Shown here: positions 11,401-25,000 of the stretch, piece after piece
Numbering within the stretch: the first letter of the stretch is position 1
Layout: each line of letters starts with the position of its first letter
DNA from: Escarpia spicata
Lineage: Eukaryota; Annelida; Polychaeta; Sabellida; Siboglinidae
NCBI GenBank assembly: GCA_963995525.1
Contig: CAXEFP010000009.1
Location: 1 to 64,000, forward strand
DNA length: 64,000 bases
Direction: 5' to 3'
The notes under the pieces: model-generated
What the model saw: only the letters and a program-made list of their open reading frames with translations
Databases searched by the model: none
What the model was told of the DNA's origin: nothing
Program-made: the position numbers and the translations under genes

Positions 11401-14400
11401 TTGAAACAATTACTGAAAATACGTGTATGGCAAAACTGCAGTTGAATGGAACAAACCGTTTTTGGATATTACAGACTTCTCACCAGTCGGCAAGTCCAAA
11501 TCACAGCGACGGAACACATGTCTTATAAGGGGGGTGGGGTGCGTATGCCAGTAGTTAAGCCTCAATTTGAGAATACGTATGAAAATGAACCAATAACATT
11601 GCAGCAGGGTGATTCATCAATCGTTTTTTGTTTACTTCAGCTGACTAAACACACATGAAGATGTTGTAATTGACCCTAATGAAGTCTGAGGACAGTGATT
11701 AGCTGGAGTCAGCCATAGCCGGAGCCTGTTATCAGATCTGTCTACTGACTGGACCTTCTGGCCAATCAAGCAAGTGGCATTGTTTTCTGAATGTCTGCTA
11801 ATTAGGCTGTGTAATATTATGTAATTGAAATGCTTAAGACGTCAGGCCTTTGAGGAATTCACACCCTAAGGTGACTTTGTGTTGATGTTTACCTTTGTAA
11901 ATAGGGCACAAGGTCAAAAAATAAATACAAATTTGAATGTAACGTAACAACTGGCTGTATTGAATTTTCTTATAAAACACATATTTGACTTTCTGGAAAA
12001 CTTTATTAGGAGTTCATAGTGCCGCCTGAGAACATTGTGCTGGATTACAAATTGTCCAACGGCGAAGTGCTGATTTTTATGGTGCCTTGCCAAGTTTGGT
12101 GGCACCTTTGAAATGTGCATAAAACACAAACACCTGGAGGGATTACAAAAAATATAATTGCAGAGTGCTTGTAACATTGGTGCTTATAAAGTGTGTTGTT
12201 TTCAACATTTTCTCCAAAATTGCCATACCTATTTATAGGGGTCAGCACACTGTTGGACTTCCTGCTTGATTACAGACGAAACAAAGTGCAGTATATTTTT
12301 GAGAAATGACTTTTTATAATATTCACTTGCTCTGACATAAGTGCACTTGAGTAGTCAGATTTCTAGATGTGATTGTTGAAGCTGTTGACAGTAAAATGGT
12401 GTCTTTTTAGCTGATTTTACTAAGCGGAAGGGTATCTGGCAGCAATTTGGCTAGTTGACACTTTAGCTGGATTACTGCCTGCATCCAGTTGTAAATATTG
12501 ACGGGTGTCATACATACAGGCATTTTGCAAGAGCTAGAGATATGAGATTTTGACTAAACTCGACCAGCATGTCAGTGAGATGATAATAACAGCAGGTGAG
12601 AAGTTTAAGAAACTTTATAGGTCACGTTTTCTTATAATCACACAAAACATTAACATGGTCGCCAATGGGAAACCTGACAGTGTGCTGACCCCAATTAAAG
12701 TCCCTAGCAAGGGAAACACGCTATAGTCATTGCACAATCACGGAGGACGCATTTTACTTCAAATATCTTGAAACAATTACTGAAAATACGTGTATGGCAA
12801 AACTGCAGTTGAATGGAACAAACCGTTTTTGGATATTACAGACTTCTCACCAGTCGGCAAGTCCAAATCACAGCGACGGAACACATGTCTTATAAGGGGG
12901 GTGGGGTGCGTATGCCAGTAGTTAAGCCTCAATTTGAGAATACGTATGAAAATGAACCAATAACATTGCAGCAGGGTGATTCATCAATCGTTTTTTGTTT
13001 ACTTCAGCTGACTAAACACACGTGAAGATGTTGTAATTGACCCTAATGAAGTCTGAGGACAGTGATTAGCTGGAGTCAGCCATAGCCGGAGCCTGTTATC
13101 AGATCTGTCTACTGACTGGACCTTCTGGCCAATCAAGCAAGTGGCATTGTTTTCTGAATGTCTGCTAATTAGGCTGTGTAATATTATGTAATTGAAATGC
13201 TTAAGACGTCAGGCCTTTGAGGAATTCACACCCTAAGGTGACTTTGTGTTGATGTTTACCTTTGTAAATAGGGCACAAGGTCAAAAAATAAATACAAATT
13301 TGAATGTAACGTAACAACTGGCTGTATTGAATTTTCTTATAAAACACATATTTGACTTTCTGGAAAACTTTATTAGGAGTTCATAGTGCCGCCTGAGAAC
13401 ATTGTGCTGGATTACAAATTGTCCAACGGCGAAGTGCTGATTTTTATGGTGCCTTGCCAAGTTTGGTGGCACCTTTGAAATGTGCATAAAACACAAACAC
13501 CTGGAGGGATTACAAAAAATATAATTGCAGAGTGCTTGTAACATTGGTGCTTATAAAGTGTGTTGTTTTCAACATTTTCTCCAAAATTGCCATACCTATT
13601 TATAGGGGTCAGCACACTGTTGGACTTCCTGCTTGATTACAGACGAAACAAAGTGCAGTATATTTTTGAGAAATGACTTTTTATAATATTCACTTGCTCT
13701 GACATAAGTGCACTTGAGTAGTCAGATTTCTAGATGTGATTGTTGAAGCTGTTGACAGTAAAATGGTGTCTTTTTAGCTGATTTTACTAAGCGGAAGGGT
13801 ATCTGGCAGCAATTTGGCTAGTTGACACTTTAGCTGGATTACTGCCTGCATCCAGTTGTAAATATTGACGGGTGTCATACATACAGGCATTTTGCAAGAG
13901 CTAGAGATATGAGATTTTGACTAAACTCGACCAGCATGTCAGTGAGATGATAATAACAGCAGGTGAGAAGTTTAAGAAACTTTATAGGTCACGTTTTCTT
14001 ATAATCACACAAAACATTAACATGGTCGCCAATGGGAAACCTGACAGTGTGCTGACCCCAATTAAAGTCCCTAGCAAGGGAAACACGCTATAGTCATTGC
14101 ACAATCACGGAGGACGCATTTTACTTCAAATATCTTGAAACAATTACTGAAAATACGTGTATGGCAAAACTGCAGTTGAATGGAACAAACCGTTTTTGGA
14201 TATTACAGACTTCTCACCAGTCGGCAAGTCCAAATCACAGCGACGGAACACATGTCTTATAAGGGGGGTGGGGTGCGTATGCCAGTAGTTAAGCCTCAAT
14301 TTGAGAATACGTATGAAAATGAACCAATAACATTGCAGCAGGGTGATTCATCAATCGTTTTTTGTTTACTTCAGCTGACTAAACACACGTGAAGATGTTG

Positions 14401-17400
14401 TAATTGACCCTAATGAAGTCTGAGGACAGTGATTAGCTGGAGTCAGCCATAGCCGGAGCCTGTTATCAGATCTGTCTACTGACTGGACCTTCTGGCCAAT
14501 CAAGCAAGTGGCATTGTTTTCTGAATGTCTGCTAATTAGGCTGTGTAATATTATGTAATTGAAATGCTTAAGACGTCAGGCCTTTGAGGAATTCACACCC
14601 TAAGGTGACTTTGTGTTGATGTTTACCTTTGTAAATAGGGCACAAGGTCAAAAAATAAATACAAATTTGAATGTAACGTAACAACTGGCTGTATTGAATT
14701 TTCTTATAAAACACATATTTGACTTTCTGGAAAACTTTATTAGGAGTTCATAGTGCCGCCTGAGAACATTGTGCTGGATTACAAATTGTCCAACGGCGAA
14801 GTGCTGATTTTTATGGTGCCTTGCCAAGTTTGGTGGCACCTTTGAAATGTGCATAAAACACAAACACCTGGAGGGATTACAAAAAATATAATTGCAGAGT
14901 GCTTGTAACATTGGTGCTTATAAAGTGTGTTGTTTTCAACATTTTCTCCAAAATTGCCATACCTATTTATAGGGGTCAGCACACTGTTGGACTTCCTGCT
15001 TGATTACAGACGAAACAAAGTGCAGTATATTTTTGAGAAATGACTTTTTATAATATTCACTTGCTCTGACATAAGTGCACTTGAGTAGTCAGATTTCTAG
15101 ATGTGATTGTTGAAGCTGTTGACAGTAAAATGGTGTCTTTTTAGCTGATTTTACTAAGCGGAAGGGTATCTGGCAGCAATTTGGCTAGTTGACACTTTAG
15201 CTGGATTACTGCCTGCATCCAGTTGTAAATATTGACGGGTGTCATACATACAGGCATTTTGCAAGAGCTAGAGATATGAGATTTTGACTAAACTCGACCA
15301 GCATGTCAGTGAGATGATAATAACAGCAGGTGAGAAGTTTAAGAAACTTTATAGGTCACGTTTTCTTATAATCACACAAAACATTAACATGGTCGCCAAT
15401 GGGAAACCTGACAGTGTGCTGACCCCAATTAAAGTCCCTAGCAAGGGAAACACGCTATAGTCATTGCACAATCACGGAGGACGCATTTTACTTCAAATAT
15501 CTTGAAACAATTACTGAAAATACGTGTATGGCAAAACTGCAGTTGAATGGAACAAACCGTTTTTGGATATTACAGACTTCTCACCAGTCGGCAAGTCCAA
15601 ATCACAGCGACGGAACACATGTCTTATAAGGGGGGTGGGGTGCGTATGCCAGTAGTTAAGCCTCAATTTGAGAATACGTATGAAAATGAACCAATAACAT
15701 TGCAGCAGGGTGATTCATCAATCGTTTTTTGTTTACTTCAGCTGACTAAACACACGTGAAGATGTTGTAATTGACCCTAATGAAGTCTGAGGACAGTGAT
15801 TAGCTGGAGTCAGCCATAGCCGGAGCCTGTTATCAGATCTGTCTACTGACTGGACCTTCTGGCCAATCAAGCAAGTGGCATTGTTTTCTGAATGTCTGCT
15901 AATTAGGCTGTGTAATATTATGTAATTGAAATGCTTAAGACGTCAGGCCTTTGAGGAATTCACACCCTAAGGTGACTTTGTGTTGATGTTTACCTTTGTA
16001 AATAGGGCACAAGGTCAAAAAATAAATACAAATTTGAATGTAACGTAACAACTGGCTGTATTGAATTTTCTTATAAAACACATATTTGACTTTCTGGAAA
16101 ACTTTATTAGGAGTTCATAGTGCCGCCTGAGAACATTGTGCTGGATTACAAATTGTCCAACGGCGAAGTGCTGATTTTTATGGTGCCTTGCCAAGTTTGG
16201 TGGCACCTTTGAAATGTGCATAAAACACAAACACCTGGAGGGATTACAAAAAATATAATTGCAGAGTGCTTGTAACATTGGTGCTTATAAAGTGTGTTGT
16301 TTTCAACATTTTCTCCAAAATTGCCATACCTATTTATAGGGGTCAGCACACTGTTGGACTTCCTGCTTGATTACAGACGAAACAAAGTGCAGTATATTTT
16401 TGAGAAATGACTTTTTATAATATTCACTTGCTCTGACATAAGTGCACTTGAGTAGTCAGATTTCTAGATGTGATTGTTGAAGCTGTTGACAGTAAAATGG
16501 TGTCTTTTTAGCTGATTTTACTAAGCGGAAGGGTATCTGGCAGCAATTTGGCTAGTTGACACTTTAGCTGGATTACTGCCTGCATCCAGTTGTAAATATT
16601 GACGGGTGTCATACATACAGGCATTTTGCAAGAGCTAGAGATATGAGATTTTGACTAAACTCGACCAGCATGTCAATGAGATGATAATAACAGCAGGTGA
16701 GAAGTTTAAGAAACTTTATAGGTCACGTTTTCTTATAATCACACAAAACATTAACATGGTCGCCAATGGGAAACCTGACAGTGTGCTGACCCCAATTAAA
16801 GTCCCTAGCAAGGGAAACACGCTATAGTCATTGCACAATCACGGAGGACGCATTTTACTTCAAATATCTTGAAACAATTACTGAAAATACGTGTATGGCA
16901 AAACTGCAGTTGAATGGAACAAACCGTTTTTGGATATTACAGACTTCTCACCAGTCGGCAAGTCCAAATCACAGCGACGGAACACATGTCTTATAAGGGG
17001 GGTGGGGTGCGTATGCCAGTAGTTAAGCCTCAATTTGAGAATACGTATGAAAATGAACCAATAACATTGCAGCAGGGTGATTCATCAATCGTTTTTTGTT
17101 TACTTCAGCTGACTAAACACACATGAAGATGTTGTAATTGACCCTAATGAAGTCTGAGGACAGTGATTAGCTGGAGTCAGCCATAGCCGGAGCCTGTTAT
17201 CAGATCTGTCTACTGACTGGACCTTCTGGCCAATCAAGCAAGTGGCATTGTTTTCTGAATGTCTGCTAATTAGGCTGTGTAATATTATGTAATTGAAATG
17301 CTTAAGACGTCAGGCCTTTGAGGAATTCACACCCTAAGGTGACTTTGTGTTGATGTTTACCTTTGTAAATAGGGCACAAGGTCAAAAAATAAATACAAAT

Positions 17401-19071
17401 TTGAATGTAACGTAACAACTGGCTGTATTGAATTTTCTTATAAAACACATATTTGACTTTCTGGAAAACTTTATTAGGAGTTCATAGTGCCGCCTGAGAA
17501 CATTGTGCTGGATTACAAATTGTCCAACGGCGAAGTGCTGATTTTTATGGTGCCTTGCCAAGTTTGGTGGCACCTTTGAAATGTGCATAAAACACAAACA
17601 CCTGGAGGGATTACAAAAAATATAATTGCAGAGTGCTTGTAACATTGGTGCTTATAAAGTGTGTTGTTTTCAACATTTTCTCCAAAATTGCCATACCTAT
17701 TTATAGGGGTCAGCACACTGTTGGACTTCCTGCTTGATTACAGACGAAACAAAGTGCAGTATATTTTTGAGAAATGACTTTTTATAATATTCACTTGCTC
17801 TGACATAAGTGCACTTGAGTAGTCAGATTTCTAGATGTGATTGTTGAAGCTGTTGACAGTAAAATGGTGTCTTTTTAGCTGATTTTACTAAGCGGAAGGG
17901 TATCTGGCAGCAATTTGGCTAGTTGACACTTTAGCTGGATTACTGCCTGCATCCAGTTGTAAATATTGACGGGTGTCATACATACAGGCATTTTGCAAGA
18001 GCTAGAGATATGAGATTTTGACTAAACTCGACCAGCATGTCAGTGAGATGATAATAACAGCAGGTGAGAAGTTTAAGAAACTTTATAGGTCACGTTTTCT
18101 TATAATCACACAAAACATTAACATGGTCGCCAATGGGAAACCTGACAGTGTGCTGACCCCAATTAAAGTCCCTAGCAAGGGAAACACGCTATAGTCATTG
18201 CACAATCACGGAGGACGCATTTTACTTCAAATATCTTGAAACAATTACTGAAAATACGTGTATGGCAAAACTGCAGTTGAATGGAACAAACCGTTTTTGG
18301 ATATTACAGACTTCTCACCAGTCGGCAAGTCCAAATCACAGCGACGGAACACATGTCTTATAAGGGGGGTGGGGTGCGTATGCCAGTAGTTAAGCCTCAA
18401 TTTGAGAATACGTATGAAAATGAACCAATAACATTGCAGCAGGGTGATTCATCAATCGTTTTTTGTTTACTTCAGCTGACTAAACACACGTGAAGATGTT
18501 GTAATTGACCCTAATGAAGTCTGAGGACAGTGATTAGCTGGAGTCAGCCATAGCCGGAGCCTGTTATCAGATCTGTCTACTGACTGGACCTTCTGGCCAA
18601 TCAAGCAAGTGGCATTGTTTTCTGAATGTCTGCTAATTAGGCTGTGTAATATTATGTAATTGAAATGCTTAAGACGTCAGGCCTTTGAGGAATTCACACC
18701 CTAAGGTGACTTTGTGTTGATGTTTACCTTTGTAAATAGGGCACAAGGTCAAAAAATAAATACAAATTTGAATGTAACGTAACAACTGGCTGTATTGAAT
18801 TTTCTTATAAAACACATATTTGACTTTCTGGAAAACTTTATTAGGAGTTCATAGTGCCGCCTGAGAACATTGTGCTGGATTACAAATTGTCCAACGGCGA
18901 AGTGCTGATTTTTATGGTGCCTTGCCAAGTTTGGTGGCACCTTTGAAATGTGCATAAAACACAAACACCTGGAGGGATTACAAAAAATATAATTGCAGAG
19001 TGCTTGTAACATTGGTGCTTATAAAGTGTGTTGTTTTCAACATTTTCTCCAAAATTGCCATACCTATTTAT
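5402..19071 (+). repeat. Copies 5-14, higher-order block with a four-unit (5468-bp) period
   Basis: Two marker sites define the pattern. Site C (G in the consensus) is A at 6187, 11655 and 17123, that is, in copies 5, 9 and 13 only. Site B is A in those same three copies and G in copies 6, 7, 8, 10, 11, 12 and 14 (7107, 8474, 9841, 12575, 13942, 15309, 18043). The order is therefore A*-G-G-G, A*-G-G-G, A*-G, with tetramers at 5402-10869 and 10870-16337 and a half tetramer at 16338-19071. This is the signature of a tetramer duplicated as a block and then interrupted after copy 14. It rests on only two sites, so it is well supported but marker-poor. Confidence 0.8.
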
Positions 19072-22000
19072 AGGGGTCAGCACACTGTTGGACTTCCTGC
19101 TTGATTACAGACGAAACAAAGTGCAGTATATTTTTGAGAAATGACTTTTTATAATATTCACTTGCTCTGACATAAGTGCACTTGAGTAGTCAGATTTCTA
19201 GATGTGATTGTTGAAGCTGTTGACAGTAAAATGGTGTCTTTTTAGCTGATTTTACTAAGCGGAAGGGTATCTGGCAGCAATTTGGCTAGTTGACACTTTA
19301 GCTGGATTACTGCCTGCATCCAGTTGTAAATATTGACGGGTGTCATACATACAGGCATTTTGCAAGAGCTAGAGATATGAGATTTTGACTAAACTCGACC
19401 AGCATGTCAATGAGATGATAATAACAGCAGGTGAGAAGTTTAAGAAACTTTATAGGTCACGTTTTCTTATAATCACACAAAACATTAACATGGTCGCCAA
19501 TGGGAAACCTGACAGTGTGCTGACCCCAATTAAAGTCCCTAGCAAGGGAAACACGCTATAGTCATTGCACAATCACGGAGGACGCATTTTACTTCAAATA
19601 TCTTGAAACAATTACTGAAAATACGTGTATGGCAAAACTGCAGTTGAATGGAACAAACCGTTTTTGGATATTACAGACTTCTCACCAGTCGGCAAGTCCA
19701 AATCACAGCGACGGAACACATGTCTTATAAGGGGGGTGGGGTGCGTATGCCAGTAGTTAAGCCTCAATTTGAGAATACGTATGAAAATGAACCAATAACA
19801 TTGCAGCAGGGTGATTCATCAATCGTTTTTTGTTTACTTCAGCTGACTAAACACACGTGAAGATGTTGTAATTGACCCTAATGAAGTCTGAGGACAGTGA
19901 TTAGCTGGAGTCAGCCATAGCCGGAGCCTGTTATCAGATCTGTCTACTGACTGGACCTTCTGGCCAATCAAGCAAGTGGCATTGTTTTCTGAATGTCTGC
20001 TAATTAGGCTGTGTAATATTATGTAATTGAAATGCTTAAGACGTCAGGCCTTTGAGGAATTCACACCCTAAGGTGACTTTGTGTTGATGTTTACCTTTGT
20101 AAATAGGGCACAAGGTCAAAAAATAAATACAAATTTGAATGTAACGTAACAACTGGCTGTATTGAATTTTCTTATAAAACACATATTTGACTTTCTGGAA
20201 AACTTTATTAGGAGTTCATAGTGCCGCCTGAGAACATTGTGCTGGATTACAAATTGTCCAACGGCGAAGTGCTGATTTTTATGGTGCCTTGCCAAGTTTG
20301 GTGGCACCTTTGAAATGTGCATAAAACACAAACACCTGGAGGGATTACAAAAAATATAATTGCAGAGTGCTTGTAACATTGGTGCTTATAAAGTGTGTTG
20401 TTTTCAACATTTTCTCCAAAATTGCCATACCTATTTATAGGGGTCAGCACACTGTTGGACTTCCTGCTTGATTACAGACGAAACAAAGTGCAGTATATTT
20501 TTGAGAAATGACTTTTTATAATATTCACTTGCTCTGACATAAGTGCACTTGAGTAGTCAGATTTCTAGATGTGATTGTTGAAGCTGTTGACAGTAAAATG
20601 GTGTCTTTTTAGCTGATTTTACTAAGCGGAAGGGTATCTGGCAGCAATTTGGCTAGTTGACACTTTAGCTGGATTACTGCCTGCATCCAGTTGTAAATAT
20701 TGACGGGTGTCATACATACAGGCATTTTGCAAGAGCTAGAGATATGAGATTTTGACTAAACTCGACCAGCATGTCAATGAGATGATAATAACAGCAGGTG
20801 AGAAGTTTAAGAAACTTTATAGGTCACGTTTTCTTATAATCACACAAAACATTAACATGGTCGCCAATGGGAAACCTGACAGTGTGCTGACCCCAATTAA
20901 AGTCCCTAGCAAGGGAAACACGCTATAGTCATTGCACAATCACGGAGGACGCATTTTACTTCAAATATCTTGAAACAATTACTGAAAATACGTGTATGGC
21001 AAAACTGCAGTTGAATGGAACAAACCGTTTTTGGATATTACAGACTTCTCACCAGTCGGCAAGTCCAAATCACAGCGACGGAACACATGTCTTATAAGGG
21101 GGGTGGGGTGCGTATGCCAGTAGTTAAGCCTCAATTTGAGAATACGTATGAAAATGAACCAATAACATTGCAGCAGGGTGATTCATCAATCGTTTTTTGT
21201 TTACTTCAGCTGACTAAACACACGTGAAGATGTTGTAATTGACCCTAATGAAGTCTGAGGACAGTGATTAGCTGGAGTCAGCCATAGCCGGAGCCTGTTA
21301 TCAGATCTGTCTACTGACTGGACCTTCTGGCCAATCAAGCAAGTGGCATTGTTTTCTGAATGTCTGCTAATTAGGCTGTGTAATATTATGTAATTGAAAT
21401 GCTTAAGACGTCAGGCCTTTGAGGAATTCACACCCTAAGGTGACTTTGTGTTGATGTTTACCTTTGTAAATAGGGCACAAGGTCAAAAAATAAATACAAA
21501 TTTGAATGTAACGTAACAACTGGCTGTATTGAATTTTCTTATAAAACACATATTTGACTTTCTGGAAAACTTTATTAGGAGTTCATAGTGCCGCCTGAGA
21601 ACATTGTGCTGGATTACAAATTGTCCAACGGCGAAGTGCTGATTTTTATGGTGCCTTGCCAAGTTTGGTGGCACCTTTGAAATGTGCATAAAACACAAAC
21701 ACCTGGAGGGATTACAAAAAATATAATTGCAGAGTGCTTGTAACATTGGTGCTTATAAAGTGTGTTGTTTTCAACATTTTCTCCAAAATTGCCATACCTA
21801 TTTATAGGGGTCAGCACACTGTTGGACTTCCTGCTTGATTACAGACGAAACAAAGTGCAGTATATTTTTGAGAAATGACTTTTTATAATATTCACTTGCT
21901 CTGACATAAGTGCACTTGAGTAGTCAGATTTCTAGATGTGATTGTTGAAGCTGTTGACAGTAAAATGGTGTCTTTTTAGCTGATTTTACTAAGCGGAAGG

Positions 22001-25000
22001 GTATCTGGCAGCAATTTGGCTAGTTGACACTTTAGCTGGATTACTGCCTGCATCCAGTTGTAAATATTGACGGGTGTCATACATACAGGCATTTTGCAAG
22101 AGCTAGAGATATGAGATTTTGACTAAACTCGACCAGCATGTCAATGAGATGATAATAACAGCAGGTGAGAAGTTTAAGAAACTTTATAGGTCACGTTTTC
22201 TTATAATCACACAAAACATTAACATGGTCGCCAATGGGAAACCTGACAGTGTGCTGACCCCAATTAAAGTCCCTAGCAAGGGAAACACGCTATAGTCATT
22301 GCACAATCACGGAGGACGCATTTTACTTCAAATATCTTGAAACAATTACTGAAAATACGTGTATGGCAAAACTGCAGTTGAATGGAACAAACCGTTTTTG
22401 GATATTACAGACTTCTCACCAGTCGGCAAGTCCAAATCACAGCGACGGAACACATGTCTTATAAGGGGGGTGGGGTGCGTATGCCAGTAGTTAAGCCTCA
22501 ATTTGAGAATACGTATGAAAATGAACCAATAACATTGCAGCAGGGTGATTCATCAATCGTTTTTTGTTTACTTCAGCTGACTAAACACACGTGAAGATGT
22601 TGTAATTGACCCTAATGAAGTCTGAGGACAGTGATTAGCTGGAGTCAGCCATAGCCGGAGCCTGTTATCAGATCTGTCTACTGACTGGACCTTCTGGCCA
22701 ATCAAGCAAGTGGCATTGTTTTCTGAATGTCTGCTAATTAGGCTGTGTAATATTATGTAATTGAAATGCTTAAGACGTCAGGCCTTTGAGGAATTCACAC
22801 CCTAAGGTGACTTTGTGTTGATGTTTACCTTTGTAAATAGGGCACAAGGTCAAAAAATAAATACAAATTTGAATGTAACGTAACAACTGGCTGTATTGAA
22901 TTTTCTTATAAAACACATATTTGACTTTCTGGAAAACTTTATTAGGAGTTCATAGTGCCGCCTGAGAACATTGTGCTGGATTACAAATTGTCCAACGGCG
23001 AAGTGCTGATTTTTATGGTGCCTTGCCAAGTTTGGTGGCACCTTTGAAATGTGCATAAAACACAAACACCTGGAGGGATTACAAAAAATATAATTGCAGA
23101 GTGCTTGTAACATTGGTGCTTATAAAGTGTGTTGTTTTCAACATTTTCTCCAAAATTGCCATACCTATTTATAGGGGTCAGCACACTGTTGGACTTCCTG
23201 CTTGATTACAGACGAAACAAAGTGCAGTATATTTTTGAGAAATGACTTTTTATAATATTCACTTGCTCTGACATAAGTGCACTTGAGTAGTCAGATTTCT
23301 AGATGTGATTGTTGAAGCTGTTGACAGTAAAATGGTGTCTTTTTAGCTGATTTTACTAAGCGGAAGGGTATCTGGCAGCAATTTGGCTAGTTGACACTTT
23401 AGCTGGATTACTGCCTGCATCCAGTTGTAAATATTGACGGGTGTCATACATACAGGCATTTTGCAAGAGCTAGAGATATGAGATTTTGACTAAACTCGAC
23501 CAGCATGTCAATGAGATGATAATAACAGCAGGTGAGAAGTTTAAGAAACTTTATAGGTCACGTTTTCTTATAATCACACAAAACATTAACATGGTCGCCA
23601 ATGGGAAACCTGACAGTGTGCTGACCCCAATTAAAGTCCCTAGCAAGGGAAACACGCTATAGTCATTGCACAATCACGGAGGACGCATTTTACTTCAAAT
23701 ATCTTGAAACAATTACTGAAAATACGTGTATGGCAAAACTGCAGTTGAATGGAACAAACCGTTTTTGGATATTACAGACTTCTCACCAGTCGGCAAGTCC
23801 AAATCACAGCGACGGAACACATGTCTTATAAGGGGGGTGGGGTGCGTATGCCAGTAGTTAAGCCTCAATTTGAGAATACGTATGAAAATGAACCAATAAC
23901 ATTGCAGCAGGGTGATTCATCAATCGTTTTTTGTTTACTTCAGCTGACTAAACACACGTGAAGATGTTGTAATTGACCCTAATGAAGTCTGAGGACAGTG
24001 ATTAGCTGGAGTCAGCCATAGCCGGAGCCTGTTATCAGATCTGTCTACTGACTGGACCTTCTGGCCAATCAAGCAAGTGGCATTGTTTTCTGAATGTCTG
24101 CTAATTAGGCTGTGTAATATTATGTAATTGAAATGCTTAAGACGTCAGGCCTTTGAGGAATTCACACCCTAAGGTGACTTTGTGTTGATGTTTACCTTTG
24201 TAAATAGGGCACAAGGTCAAAAAATAAATACAAATTTGAATGTAACGTAACAACTGGCTGTATTGAATTTTCTTATAAAACACATATTTGACTTTCTGGA
24301 AAACTTTATTAGGAGTTCATAGTGCCGCCTGAGAACATTGTGCTGGATTACAAATTGTCCAACGGCGAAGTGCTGATTTTTATGGTGCCTTGCCAAGTTT
24401 GGTGGCACCTTTGAAATGTGCATAAAACACAAACACCTGGAGGGATTACAAAAAATATAATTGCAGAGAACTTGTAACATTGGTGCTTATAAAGTGTGTT
24501 GTTTTCAACATTTTCTCCAAAATTGCCATACCTATTTATAGGGGTCAGCACACTGTTGGACTTCCTGCTTGATTACAGACGAAACAAAGTGCAGTATATT
24601 TTTGAGAAATGACTTTTTATAATATTCACTTGCTCTGACATAAGTGCACTTGAGTAGTCAGATTTCTAGATGTGATTGTTGAAGCTGTTGACAGTAAAAT
24701 GGTGTCTTTTTAGCTGATTTTACTAAGCGGAAGGGTATCTGGCAGCAATTTGGCTAGTTGACACTTTAGCTGGATTACTGCCTGCATCCAGTTGTAAATA
24801 TTGACGGGTGTCATACATACAGGCATTTTGCAAGAGCTAGAGATATGAGATTTTGACTAAACTCGACCAGCATGTCAATGAGATGATAATAACAGCAGGT
24901 GAGAAGTTTAAGAAACTTTATAGGTCACGTTTTCTTATAATCACACAAAACATTAACATGGTCGCCAATGGGAAACCTGACAGTGTGCTGACCCCAATTA

